Assembly (NCBI GenBank): GCA_029204225.1
Contig: CM055103.1
Span: 39,736,125-39,800,124, forward strand
Source of the DNA: Diphasiastrum complanatum
Taxonomy: Eukaryota > Streptophyta > Lycopodiopsida > Lycopodiales > Lycopodiaceae
Direction of reading: 5' to 3'
DNA: 64,000 nucleotides
Position numbers and translations under genes: made by a program. Positions 46,544 through 58,283 of the stretch are shown piece after piece; positions within the stretch are counted from its first letter, which is position 1; every line of letters starts with the position of its first letter. The notes below the pieces were generated by a model. That model made no database searches and was not told the origin of the DNA. It saw nothing but the letters and a program-made list of their open reading frames with translations.

Positions 46544-47830
46544 TCAAATCCAGCACAAAACTTTGGGTTCCACTTGAGTTAACTTTTGTGCTAATACTTC
46601 TTTTGCTTTTGGCACCAAATTCAGGAACTCTCCCAACGAAATATTGATCTTACTAGACAAAATACTCATGAGCAGTTCTGTTTGCGGCGCTTCCAATTCA
46701 GTCATCTTGAAGAGTTCTTCATAATGATGCAATTGAGCATTCATATCTATACATGGATTATTTGGTGGTTGCACTGTGAAGAATGAACTTCGGTTGTTGC
46801 TCTAGCAGCTTCAAGCTCCTCTTCTTCTTGCAAATGTTTAATCCACTGCCTCATATCCTAATATCTTCTCTTTTCTGCATGAAAATTTGGATATACTCCA
46901 GATGTTGTTGGTATATCGGTTAATGCTATAGAATTAGCAGGTATTGGTACTGCTACAAGTTCTTTCTACTTTTGTGCTCTGGTAACCACCATCAAGGGTA
47001 CACTTGGTTCATTTAGAGTTGCTGGTCTTCGCTTGATTGCTATCAAATTCACAGGAGCTATAGCCGACAGTGGCTTCGGTCTTGCTGGACACTCCTTATA
47101 GCGATGTCCATAACCACAGTCATGACAGAATGGTACATATTTGTCTTTGTTTGGACATTCTACAACTCTGTGATTTTCTCCACATGCAAAGCATCCAAGT
47201 GCTCTGGTCCAGTTTCTAGATGCTTGTTGTTGCACGGCAACATAAATAGCATATTGTTCTAAAGATCCACCTTCATGATTGTTACTGTAGTTCCATTTTT
47301 CGGTACTTCTGTAAGGTTCTGGTTCAATCAAATTAGCAGGAGGAGTATATTGCGTTGGTGGGGTTGGTAAGGCTAATCGTTCTGGGTATCCAAGAGCAGA
47401 TTGACGAGGTCTAGTTGTTGGATTTTCTCCATAAAGTGGTTTTTAATATCTCATCTGGGCATACTGTTGCTGAATAATTCGAGGATTGAAGTTGCAAAAA
47501 GCAATCTCATGATTAGACGAATTGCACAAATGGCATATATTGATTTCCATTTGTTTTTTCAATTGAGGGCACTCATTCACTGTGCGATTTCCTGTACAGA
47601 TGGAACACCAGACATTTTTCCTGGTAGAAAAAGTCTTAGCAAATTTCTCAGGTTCCTTGTTCACTTTAAGGATGTATACAAATTTCTCAGATTCCTATAC
47701 CGTGAAATGGATTCCTAAGATCAACCGATCGACACTTCTCCAAAATAAAAAAATTTCAGAATCAGAATCAGAATGTATTAGATTTGACACAAATTTTGAT
47801 AGAGACTTGATTTGGAAAATCAGAACCTAA
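46544..47830 (-). pseudogene. Gypsy gag remnant with four zinc-knuckle-like motifs, and leader
   Basis: 47664-47443 has CSICTGNRTVNEC (His lost) and CHLCNSSNHEIAFC. 47331-46966 has CFACGENHRVVEC and CHDCGYGHRYKEC, both with three rather than four residues before His. 46774-46544 is the stretch before protease. Several stops and frame changes. 47710-47828 is leader-like sequence also present at 22960-23105. The gag core capsid domain upstream is not recognisable. Confidence 0.65.
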
Positions 47831-48072
47831 AAATAGTACTGGCGAAGGTCCTCTAGAAAAGGTTAACTCGGCAAAGGTTCAGCAGCTTTATTTTTGGTAA
47901 AAACTTTCTGATCAAGTTTTTCTGACAAATTCTATGGAAATAACTTTCGCCGAACGCTCAGACTGAGAATCTGACTCAGATAAAGCTAGAGTAGAACTGG
48001 CGAAGGTTCTTGAAAAATAAATTTCTGTAGTTTGGCGAGGGTAAAAATATAGATTTCCTATGATCCGGATAG

Positions 48073-48575
48073 TGTTACGACCCTAATGGGGGGTTTGTAC
48101 CATTAGGGGGATGCCTTAGACGTAGGGGCCAAGCCTAATTTGGACAACAGCTAGGCTATGTCTGCATGCAGTATATGCATGTGTGTTGCATTCTAGTATG
48201 GGATAGGATGTACATGCACTGTGTCTATGCATGGGTCTTTGCTATTGTGAGTTAGGAATACCTACATGCAGTGGACATGCATGGGAGTTAGGCATGAGTT
48301 GATAGCACGCTTACATGTGGATTCATTGCATGGACAGGCAGGGGAGGGGCTTCTCTCTCTCTCTATATACTCACTCTTGTGTCCATTTGGATCATTGAGA
48401 GTCTGCGGTCATTATGTTGTCGAATTGGTAAGCGCTTCCTATCATAGAGATTTTCCATACTCTATAGTGCTCGGGGGCTAGATCGGACAGTCTAGGATTG
48501 GTTGGGACAGTTCCGTCCACTGCACTCCCTTATTGTGTTCTTGACGCTCATTCTCTATTGGAGGTCTTGGGAGAC
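48073..48575 (+). repeat. LTR, family M (503 bp)
   Basis: TGTTACGACCC to GGGAGACA, with CT-rich sequence and TATATAC near 48364-48370. The primer site TGGTATCAGAGC follows at 48583-48594 after a short spacer, as in some Gypsy elements. Downstream 48595-49440 is leader-like and holds no recognised gene. 47831-48072 shows nothing I can name. Confidence 0.7.
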
Positions 48576-49446
48576 ATTTTATTGGTATCAGAGCAACCAA
48601 CTGGAGTTGTGAGCAACTCGGTGTGGACCCAAGCGTGTGGAATTGTATCAACTGAAATCCGTGAAAATTCGGTAAATCAGTGGTCTTCCAAGTAGGCGTT
48701 CTGGCTTATTTTGGTTGAATCGATTTGGTATGATTTTTATGGTTGTTTACATGATTTCAAGTTTTGGCTTGTGCATGAAGTGGTGATTGCTGTTTTTTCC
48801 TGTTTCAGTTCTTGCATGAAAGCAAAACAGTGATTGCATGGAGTTGGATGTTGGGATGTTGGATGAAGCTTGTTGCAAATTGTTTAGTGAGCAGTGTGTT
48901 GGTGTGTGAATTAGAATAGTAGTTTTAATTCATGCATAGCATGCACTTGATTTATGCTCTAAAATCTAGTAGATTGTGTATTGAACTGCAATTTTCAGGA
49001 AAGCTTTCTTATGAAGCCAATAGGAACTGTGGAACATTATTTAAAAGGGTAGAAGAAATAGTCTAATCTACTAAAGCTTCATGAGGGTGTCTACCAATGA
49101 ATTTATTCTTTTTTTCTTTGTGCATGCAAAAGAGTTGGAGGTCTGCTTTGTGAATGAAGCTTGTCTTTGCTATAAACCTTGTTGCATGTAGTAAATACGA
49201 AGAGAAGTAGTCGTAGAATGGATGATGCAAGCCTCTGCTGGGCTGTAGGAGGTTATTCAAGCCTCTGCTTTTTGGTGTAAGAACCTACAAAAAGTTAGAA
49301 ACCTTGAAATCACAAAAGAAGCAAGAATCTAGGTGGCTGTAGGCGCTATCCAACGCTTTTTGTGAGGGGCTGGAAGTAATGGAAGGAGCACTTGAAACCT
49401 GGGAAGGAGCGGCTGCAGATCTGGAGCATCATGTGGCACATCTTCC

Positions 49447-49453
49447 TCAGTTG

Positions 49454-49526
<73 letters not shown>

Positions 49527-49656
49527 ACGAGCACTCTTTAGCCAAATGGCCTACCTTGCCACAATTGAAACACAATCCCTGTTTGAAGGCATCTCTGACT
49601 GATGACTTAGATTTTTTCGTTGATTTCTTCACTGATTTGGGCTTTTGATAAGCCAT
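49447..49656 (-). pseudogene. Gypsy gag zinc knuckle, distal part of a split gag
   Basis: From 49656 the minus strand reads M-A-Y-Q-K-P-K-S-V-K-K, basic residues, then CFNCGKVGHLAKEC, a standard CCHC knuckle. It then runs into a CT tract (49456-49525), which on this strand encodes only an Arg-Glu repeat. The left boundary of the gag is therefore lost in the microsatellite. The upstream part of the same gag lies at 52815-53328, beyond the inserted Copia element. Confidence 0.8.
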
Positions 49657-49659
49657 ACT

Positions 49660-52600
49660 TGTTAAAAATTCACAATTCTAGCTTGACTAGTTTTGGTCAT
49701 ATGACTTGTAAAGTTAGATGGTCATGATGTGGCTTGTCACACGTGCCAAATAGCATAGGATTCCATTCATAAGGATGTTCTCAAGTAGACCTAAGTGTTA
49801 GAACCTTTGGAATGAGTCCAAATTATGCTTAGATACAAGGGAGAAAAAATAGGAGCTATTTTTGGTAGTTTTTGCATTGTTGAGGGATCTCCAAGATTCC
49901 AACCCTAACTTGGTAGGGATGAAAGATCCACCAAAATTAGCATTAGGGATAGGTTTAGGGCTACTCATACCTGCCCAAAACCGTGATGGATCATGTATAT
50001 ATAGGTGATGATATCTCACCAAAATCAATCAAGCAATTTCATGTTTTTTCTCTCATAATGGTGCAATTGCTCTCTATGTTCATAATTGTTTGAGTACTTG
50101 TGATTACTAATGATTATAGGATTGAATGTAGGTCTGCTGTACAGTACTCAGACTGTGGGAGGCCGTACTTTCACACGTGTGAAGCCTTCTTCAAGGATTT
50201 GGGCCATTTAGTGAGGTTCAAGCATAGATTTTTGATGGATTTTGATGGTTCAACTTGTGCTAATCTTATGAAATCATAATCTATTGTTTCTCTCATCATT
50301 TCAAGTGTTTTAGGATCCTTATTTGCTGTAATTTTTACATGGTATCAGAGCCTAAAGGCTGAAATGAGCTAAATTCTTGGTTTTCATTCAATTTGATCAC
50401 AATTTTTGATCTAAATCTTGTGTAGATTGGATCTTAGCATCTAGTATTGATTCTAGAACTCAAAGTGAGTCAAATACATTGGAGATTAGTGTTGTGTGAC
50501 TTCATTTTCAGGTGTTTAGGTGTCTAAAACCAGAGGCAAAGTTGAATTCAATTCACATTACCAAGATAGCAAGTTTTGCTTGCTCCAAGCATTGATTTCT
50601 AAGCGAGTTTTGGAGGTGATTTCATAGAGGAGGCTTTCTAGCATTCAAGGAGAGGGAAGATCAGAGTTCTAAGAACTCTTCAAGGCTGTTCTAAGGTGTA
50701 GTAGGCACCTCCTAAAGTGATTTAGATTCAGTCCAACCATTGCTTGACTTATGCACCAAATTAGATCGATTTTTCATCAATTTTGATCATTTTTTGCTTG
50801 TGATTGGATAGTAGATTGTGTTGCATCCTCATTAAGTTCCATTTAGATCTTTTACAAGTGATTCTGGAAGTATATTAGGTTGCTGAAATTCACTCTTGAT
50901 CAGATCATTTGGAAGCTTTAATGTTCTTTATAGAAAGAGGGGCAATTCTACTAGTATTGTCTACTTCAATCAAGCAAGTGCATTGTTTCTAGTATTCTAT
51001 GATTTGATTTTGTTAGAGATCATTCTTAGATCTTTATAGGAAGTCTATTACTGATCTTTTCAGGTCCCTAAGAAGTGGGATAAGGTAGACCTTCAATCAA
51101 ATCAATAGAAGTAACCTTCATTTGTGTCAAGTCCTTGATTAGGAGACTAGATGGCATCTATAAATGCATATGTTTTGGATACTAATGAAAGGCACAACAA
51201 AACTAACTATTCCATATGGAAAGTTAGAATGGAATCCATCATGATCATGCAAGATCTGATGGAAATTGTAAATGGTAAGGAGGGTGAACCTATTCATCCT
51301 CAAGAAAAAGCCAAATACATCAAGAGGTGCAATGTTGCACTACATTGCATAAAAATGAATGTTGCAAATAAACTCTTAAGAGAGGTAGGAGATTGCACTT
51401 CAGCTCAAGATGCTTGGGAGACTTTGAAAAAGGTCTATGAATCCAAGAACCAAACTAGAATGTTAGCTTTGAAGAATCAAATCTATAGAAGCTATCAAAA
51501 GAAAGAAGAGAGTGCACATACTTTTGTCCTAAGAGTAAAGGAATTGAACAAAGAGCTAGCCTTTATAGGTGATCCTATCAAGGATGAAGAGCTTGTTCAA
51601 CTCATATTGAATGGACTAAGCTTTGAATTTGACAATTTGGTTCAGGGATATGCAATTATGGGTAAGCTACCCATACGAAGAACTCCAAGGCACACTCATG
51701 GCCGAGGAATCAAGGAGCCAAATGCAAGAGAGGATGGATAGGCTTTCCATCCAAGGTGGAGATGACCAAGCTCTCTTCACCAAAGGCAAAGGCAAGTCCA
51801 AAGGCAAAGGATCAACATTCAAGAAGTATACAAAGATTGAGGATCAAGAAGGACCCTCAAAGGCATCTCCATCAACCACCAAAGTCAAGAAGGAAGCCAA
51901 CCCAACACGAGCAAAGAGGAGGAGGAGGAGAGTTCACATGAGGACTCTCCATGATGTCCATATTTTCTTCAACAAGCTTCAAAGGAGAAGATCCTTGGTG
52001 GATTGACTCGGGTGCTAGTTCACACATGACTAGTAAAGGGAAGTTTTTCTCTTCTCTCTTATCTTATGATGGACCTATAAAGTCTATCTATACAGCAAAT
52101 GATGAAGCTTGTAAAATTGAAGGAGTTGGTAGCATTCTCCTTTGCTTAGGATCTTCCAAAAAGATCAACATAGAAGGTGTTTTGTACATTCCTACAATAA
52201 CAAAGAATCTACTAAGTGTTGGCCAAATGGTAGACAATGGTTTCAATGTTGACTTTGCTTCAAATGAATGTTTCATCAAGAAGAAGGGTAAGATAGTGGC
52301 TAAGGGCACTAGACTTGGCAAACTTTATAAGTTGGATGCATTTGTGGATACTAATGTTGTCATGTTGGCCGAGAAGAGCAAGATATCTACCTTTACTTTA
52401 TGGCACAAAAGACTTGGACATGTCAACTCGGGTTCCATGGAGGCTATGATCAAGGAGGAGTGTGCTTTAGGCCTACCAAGGTCTATTGGGAAGGAAGACA
52501 AGGTTTGTGAAGCTTGTGCTTTATCCAAGGCACATAAGAAGGTGTTTCCTAACTCCATCACAAAGTCATCTCATCCTAATGATTATAGGATTGAATGTAG

Positions 52601-52809
52601 GTCTGCTGTACAGTACTCAGACTGTGGGAGGCCGTACTTTCACACGTGTGAAGCCTTCTTCAAGGATTTGGGCCATTTAGTGAGGTTCAAGCATAGATTT
52701 TTGATGGATTTTGATGGTTCAACTTGTGCTAATCTTATGAAATCATAATCTATTGTTTTCCCTCATCATTTCAAGTGTTTTAGGATCCTTATTTGCTGTA
52801 ATTTTTACA
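49660..52809 (+). mobile_element. Truncated Copia element inserted in a Gypsy gag
   Basis: The 5-bp duplication ATACT (49655-49659 and 52810-52814) flanks a 3,150-bp element. The 5' LTR (49660-50339, TGTTAAAAATTC to ATTTTTACA) is followed by TGGTATCAGAGCC. The 3' LTR is only the last 234 bp (52576-52809, against 50107-50339), fused directly to coding sequence at CCTAATGATTATAGG. Integrase core, RT, RNase H and most of the 3' LTR are therefore deleted, yet the duplication is intact, so the deletion happened either before insertion or as a later internal event. Confidence 0.9.
51151..52748 (+). pseudogene. Copia gag, protease and pre-integrase domain of the truncated element
   Basis: 51151 (M-A-S-I-N-A-Y-V-L) opens a Copia gag: NKTNYSIWKVRME, ALHCIKMNVANKLLREVG, AWETLKKVYESKN, FIGDPIKDEELVQLILNGL. 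Near 51660 the frame shifts. The Lys-rich region follows, but the zinc knuckle is missing: the sequence goes from KVKKEA to a GA-rich stretch. 51951-52570 has WWIDSGASSHM (protease), GVLYIPTITKNLLSVGQM, and LWHKRLGHVNSGSMEAM with KVCEACALSKAHKKVF (GAG-pre-integrase zinc motif). At 52576 it fuses to the 3' LTR remnant. Confidence 0.85.
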
Positions 52810-52814
52810 ATACT

Positions 52815-53328
52815 GTCAAGTTCATCAAAAAACTTTTTTGACTTTTTTCGCGGTCGAAAATTTGTTGAGCTTTTTTCTTGCCCCCGTTTCCTAGAAGCTA
52901 GTCTGATCGTACACATGTGCGATCCGAATGGCATCCTCCAACGAGTTCAAAGAATTGCGTTGGCATTCATTCCGAAAATTCGATGGCAATCCATTCACAA
53001 ACTGCCACTCAACGTACTTTTTCGAAAAATGCGGCACTTTATTAAGAAGATCCATGAACTCTAGGACATAAGTGTCCAAGTCACGCGAGCCCATCTTAAG
53101 CTCTACAAAATGCCGATACGAGTCTCTTTCATCCACAGTCATAAATGCTTTCAAGAATACATCCCGAAAAGCATCCCAAGTAACTAGATTAGGATCGAGG
53201 TCTCGCCACCACGACATGACTTTTCCTTCGAAAAAAATCAGTATTGAAGAAATTTGCTTCTCCTCAGGTACTCCATGCAGACCAAAATAGCTATTCCATG
53301 TGAAAGATTTCAGATTTCTAAGATCCAA
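52815..53328 (-). pseudogene. Gypsy gag domain, proximal part of a split gag
   Basis: From 53328: LKSFTWNSYFGLHGVPEEKQ, FFEGKVMSWWRDL, TWDAFRDVFLKAF, YVLEFMDLLNKVPHFSKKY, FVNGLPSNFRNEC, SLEDAIRIAHVYDQ, the PF03732-type retrotransposon gag helix bundle. The last part (52890-52815) is Lys-rich. Translation across the insertion point, counting the target duplication once, continues in frame into the zinc-knuckle piece at 49656. Confidence 0.85.
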
Positions 53329-53339
53329 TCTACTTGAAT

Positions 53340-53936
53340 GATCTTTGGTTAGAAAGAGAAATACAATACCAATCTCACCAATGTAGAAAAATCAGCATCT
53401 ACACACAAATTGAGATGCAAACACCAATAGAACTTGATCAAAATTAATTGAAATGATTATGTACTATTGTTTTCCGTACAAAACCAACAAGCTATTGTAT
53501 TTCACACGTGTGGATCCAAAAATAGCAAATATAGATCATTCTACACATAGAATTGCAAGCAATCACCAAAATAGTGCACCAATTGATAGTAGAACCCAAG
53601 AGAACCATGTATAAGCATGAAATGAGATATAGAAGAGAAATGATTGCTCTCTCCATGAGTTACATCCTTTTATAACAGGTCCAAACCCTACTTGGCCACT
53701 TGGCTTTCCCACCAAAATGCTAACCCTACTAATTTTGGGTCTAGATTCAATGTACCCAACTATTCAAATTGAATCTACTCAAACTCGCATTCTAACTTTC
53801 CCACACTTTGAAAAAGTGTTTATTCAAATGAAATTTAGACTAATGAACTTTGAAAAGTCAACCTCTAAGTCTAAAACAAGTTTTGGCCTCAATATGCCAA
53901 ATATGAAAATATTGCAAACTAGTTGAATCTTTCACA
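53340..53936 (-). repeat. LTR, family D (3' LTR of a minus-strand Copia element)
   Basis: On the minus strand it starts TGTGAAAGATTC at 53936, directly after GTTGAAGAGGGAG, the same purine tract as at 15250-15262. It contains CACACGTGTG at 53513-53522. The far end, near 53340, is uncertain. Confidence 0.7.
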
Positions 53937-53976
53937 CTCCCTCTTCAACTAGTTTTAGCATAGACTTTGATAACAC

Positions 53977-54690
53977 TCAAAGTGAAGTCCTATGCTTCAT
54001 GAACAAGTCTTTTCCCAATGCTTTGGTGAAAATATCAGCTACACATTCCCTTGAAGACACATGTTGAAGCTCCACCTCCTTTGCAATGACTCGCTCCCTC
54101 ACAAAATGATATTGTATCTCAATATGCTTGCTCCTAGCATAGTTATTGACAATAGAACTTTGATCCATCATAAGAATGATCTTCTTCCTGAGAATAAACC
54201 TCCTTTCAATGATCATGTAATGCTCAAAATAGAAACAACCATAATTGATATAGAGAATAGTGTCCACTTGGGATGCTTCACTATTTCTTACATCAATTTT
54301 ACATGTAAAAATATGACTAAAACATGAAGAATCAAATAGAATGTAAATGAAATGATTCCACCATGCTTCCAACTCTGAACTCTCTGAAAAAATACAGCAA
54401 ACAAACAATAAATGTGAGTGATCAACTTTTGCTTGCATGTCTCCTCCTCCTTTGTCCTTTGTTGCATTGTATCCACCATGATACTCCATGAATGAGCCTC
54501 CATCTCCATCTTGCCATAAGATGCCATCATCACTTGATGACTTGGCCATGAATGAGTGACATAATGAGCCTCCAATAGCTTCATTTCCATTAGCAAAACC
54601 AGCCAAGAATGCTAGTACAAATCCAACATCAAAACAATGTTCACCAATGTAGCTAGTTTTACCATATCTTAACAATTTGCACACATCCAC
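53977..54690 (-). pseudogene. Copia RNase H tail with the SEAS accessory block
   Basis: One open frame of 237 residues. Its last 50 residues are a Copia RNase H C-terminus (YARSKHIEIQYHFVRE, VELQHVSSRECVADIFTKAL). Before that, where the DNQSAI region should be, lies a different sequence including FTCKIDVRNSEASQVDTILY. At DNA level 54245-54310 is nearly the same as the complement of 15075-15135. So part of the accessory region of the 10.8-kb element is fused with an RNase H end. 54691-55156 shows no supported gene. Confidence 0.65.
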
Positions 54691-55153
54691 ATGAAAACAT
54701 GAGATAGAACAAGTAAAGTAAACTCGAACAACACTTCCTTGCTGCTCCTTTGACCTTACTTCATGTGTGGCTGATGCGCGCCACGAATGGTCTGCTGCAC
54801 AAGGGCTCTACCTGGTGGGCGATGGGTGGTGGACCTCCAGCATGATGCACCAACCGTGACGGGAATGGACGATGATGCGACAGGCTGGGCACTGGTGGAT
54901 GCATCGGCTATAGACATGGAATAGGGAGAGTGGGATGCACTGGCAGGGATGGGTGCAACAACATAGGTTGGGTGCAGATGAAATTGTCTCCTACCTATCA
55001 AGGTGGCTCGAATTTGATGTCAACAACCTGTGGCAGTTTGAGTATGATGCATACATATCAAAAAAGTCAATTTTCATCCATGTTGCTTTACATGGCTCAT
55101 TGATTCATCCTTATTGTCTGGCATGAAGTTTAGTACATCCAAATTGATCGCAT

Positions 55154-55156
<3 letters not shown>

Positions 55157-55210
<54 letters not shown>
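55157..55210. repeat. (GA)n microsatellite
   Basis: 27 uninterrupted GA units. Confidence 0.95.
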
Positions 55211-55215
<5 letters not shown>

Positions 55216-55368
55216 GGGCTTCTCCAGTGTTTGGGGCCAGCCATGGACCTCGGCCGTGAGCCTCGAGTTCACCTCTAGGCCTCAAAAAAAAAGTGGGACC
55301 CCAAAAAAGCGAGACCCCTAGGCCTAAAAAAAAAGTGACACACTCCCTTTGTCAAGCCATGATTTCAC

Positions 55369-55506
55369 GTATTATGGAAGGGGCCGGGCAGAGGCCATTC
55401 TGCCCGGTAAGGATTTCCAGAATTTTTTCTTCGGGCCTCGCCTAAAAAAATTCTAGAAATCCTTATCGGGCAGAATGGCCTCTGCCCGGCCCCTTCCATT
55501 GCGTAA
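55369..55506. repeat. Near-perfect long hairpin
   Basis: Arms of about 58 nt (55372-55430 and 55443-55502) share ATGGAAGGGGCCGGGCAG, GGCCATTCTGCCCG and AAGGATTT, with only two or three mismatches and a short loop around TTCGGGCC. GGGCAG/CTGCCC within each arm makes a smaller palindrome. It could be a MITE or a small-RNA precursor. Confidence 0.85.
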
Positions 55507-55512
55507 TGGATT

Positions 55513-55704
55513 TTTGGACTCTTTTTAAACCAATCCTTTACTGCCACGTGGCAGGCGCAAGCAAAATCAGCACTAAAATTTTTTGAGACCAATCCGATGC
55601 TGTCACATGGTAGACGCAGGCAGAATCTGCACTAATTTTCTAAAAAAAAACAGGTGACTATTCTGCTTTATAATCTGTTCAAAAATGGGCAGAATAGTCA
55701 CCAA
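55513..55704. repeat. Diverged tandem repeat and second small hairpin
   Basis: 55530-55586 and 55588-55643 are two diverged copies (ACCAATCC, CTGCCACGTGGCAG or CTGTCACATGGTAG, GCGCAAGC/ACGCAGGC, GCACTAA). GGTGACTATTCTGC at 55654-55667 pairs with GCAGAATAGTCACC at 55691-55704. The first part resembles the complement of 23737-23840. Confidence 0.65.
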
Positions 55705-56690
55705 AAGTGCATTTCGTGGTTGGGACTACACAACGTGAAAGCAATGCATTAATGCATTGGCAATGGCATTAATGGATAGTTTGTTGCTCTCTCCATGCCT
55801 ATCTCCTCGTCCTGGATGCACCAGATACCGCGCTCATGCTCGTCGATCCTGCTTGTGCCTCGATCATCCTTCGTGTGCAGATTCCATCGCTCTTCGTGCC
55901 GTGGTCTAGTGAATCCAAAAATCGGTTGGTGCATTGGTCTTTTTTTTAACATGGAAGAATGGTTGTGAGCTGAAATTCAGGGGAAAAATGAAAAACTGAG
56001 ATGCTGGAACTTGCATTTTGCTAGCATCGATTTCTCAGCACATCACTGGCGGATTGGTAGGTACAGACACGAGCACAAGAGTTCAGTTTATGCAATAGTT
56101 TGACAGAGATGTGTTCTTAGCTTGCGGTCTTTCTGATGTACCTGATCAAGCGCATCATATTGATCGTGCTGCCAGGACGGAAAGAGCTCTGTTCTGAAAT
56201 TGCATTTGCAGTAAGCAACACACCTTGAATATGTTCCCTGACGAAGTGCAGCCAGCGAGTGTCCTGAGGGCAGCAAGATAGTAAACCTTTGCTCAGCTTG
56301 TAAGCTCTTAAGATGTATTATCACGCTGAGGAAAACATTTGAAGGACTGTAAGAGTGATGCCTGGTCTCCAATGAGATGAGCTGCAAGAAGAAGAAAAAG
56401 GTACTGAATAAGTAAATTGGAATGATTTTTTCCCTTGAGAAATGTTCATCCGCTTTCCTTGATTGTTTTGAAGCATTCAATTCAGAATATAGTTGGACTA
56501 TGCCATTAGGCAGATCATAAACTGCTAAAGGCTAAAGAAATATTAGTTTCAGTGTTCAGGTCAGACTGCTGCAGGTGAGCTATATTTGTACAGCCTAAAT
56601 TTGTTTGGATTCAGTCTACAGCCCATCTATTTTATGTTTACCCTACGTATCTCACCTTCTTAAGGCTACTTAGAACGATTGTAAGTACTG
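55705..56690. other. No recognised gene
   Basis: A minus-strand frame of 130 codons (56480-56088) has no motif I know. It may be a decayed 3' part of the adjacent IDD fragment, or chance. Confidence 0.4.
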
Positions 56691-57437
56691 TTAATTGCCT
56701 GTGTCTCGGTCTCTGACAACATTATTATTAATTGGGCCAAAGGGTCCACATGTTGAATCCATATAATCATGCTTATCTAGGCTTAGATTAATTGGACTTT
56801 GTTGTCTTAACTTTTGTATTCCTAAAAGATCCATTCTAGAAGACGAGTTATCAGTTTGTGGTATTGTTCTTGAATCTTGAAATGCACTAATCAAAGATGA
56901 CGCAGCCAGTGTTCTTGAATCCTAAAATTTTTCCAGCCTGCAGGCACTTGATATCGTTTCACCTTCTCCCTTATATTGACATTTACCGTAATAGGTTTGC
57001 AATCCCATATGGCCATCGTCTTTAGAAGTGGCTAACGTCTCCTCCATGGCTTTAAATTGAATACTTTTACCGTATCCTTCTGAACCCTCAATTCTGCTCC
57101 CGAGGCACATTGGTAGCCTCTCATCAAAACTGCGTGGACTATAGTATCGTGTTGTATTGACTCTAGTGTCCCAGCTGGCGGCGACTGCTGGCGCAGCAGC
57201 TTCGTATGAAGCTTTTCCAGTCTTGCTATCAAGAATATCAGATCCCTCGGTCATAACCAATGTTTCTGATGGCCCAAAGAAAGTAGATTTTTGAGAAAAC
57301 GTTCCTACTGAAGGTATACTGCCATATAGATGATTATCTAGCTGAAAATGAATCTGATTGCTTGCAGAATATTTGGCACTTTCTTCAGCCAAAGCATCGC
57401 AAAAAGCTCTGTGAGTGATGCAACTATCCCTCCTGTC
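56691..57437 (-). pseudogene. IDD-family C2H2 zinc-finger transcription factor, partial
   Basis: After an acceptor-like ...GTGACAG at 57438, the exon reads RDSCITHRAFCDALAEESAK. This is the hallmark of plant INDETERMINATE DOMAIN factors (RRDSFITHRAFCDALAEE), with the conserved Phe replaced by Cys. About 140 more residues follow (ASNQIHFQLDNHLYG, TLVMTEGSDILDSKTGKA), then an in-frame TAG near 56921. The same frame continues to 56691 (SRTIPQTDNSSSRMDLLGIQ). Upstream zinc-finger exons were not found in 57450-58283, which shows no coding signal. IDD proteins are nuclear transcription factors. The Cys change, stop and missing exons suggest a pseudogene or captured exon, but a live gene with a distant 5' end is possible. 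Confidence 0.65.
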
Positions 57438-58283
57438 ACAATATGATGGTCAGGAGTGGGTCTTGTTATGCGATACTGTCAAACTTTGACTCATCAATGC
57501 TATTAGTTTTGCTGCTAGTCTCGAAAATAAAACTAGCCAAAATATGAATGTCATGACCGAAAACAGATATATTGTATCGGAATTGCAAAACCTAGTCATC
57601 ATTGTAAACTCTCCTCAGATATTCTCACTAATGTAGCGAGAGTGGTCTTTGCTAAAGCCTAAAATATATTCATGAGCTTGAGCTCTCATAGCTTTTGTCA
57701 ACAAGTAAGCAGCTACACATCATGCACAATATTAGACTTTAGGGTATCATGCAAGTGTGATTGCTTAATTCATATTTGTTGTAAGTATATGTACATATTA
57801 ATGTAGCAAGCATTGAAATAAAATATGAATAAACCTGAAGCAATGTAATAGATTTTGAGAAATTAAAAGAACGATGATGAAAATTACTTTGTTATGGTAA
57901 CATGTTTCAACACTTAATTTCTTGTAACAGATAAGTGATGAGAAGACCAATGACATACCACATCATACAAATTTCAAATGGTATACTATTGGAAAGGCCT
58001 GCTACCAAGGATAATGAAATAGCTTAGTAACAAGACAAAACTATACTTCATGACAAATTTCTGCTCAGCATGCCTTTGAGTCAGCTATTGAGAATTTATT
58101 ATCTTGTACGGACATCCTATAGGTGATATCATTAGAAAGACATATAAATTGTATCCTATGCATACCATATAGTTACTCTAGATAGAAAACTCATTAAAGT
58201 CAAAGTTACAGCAATAACTATTATAAGTGCTCTAAGTTCAGATTGCTATGAATCTGTAACTAGTATTCTAACAGCCAATGGAG

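Noticed and set aside
54756-55001. Minus-strand 81-codon frame rich in Ser, Ala and Pro
   Set aside because: No start context or homologue; likely a chance frame in GC-richer DNA.
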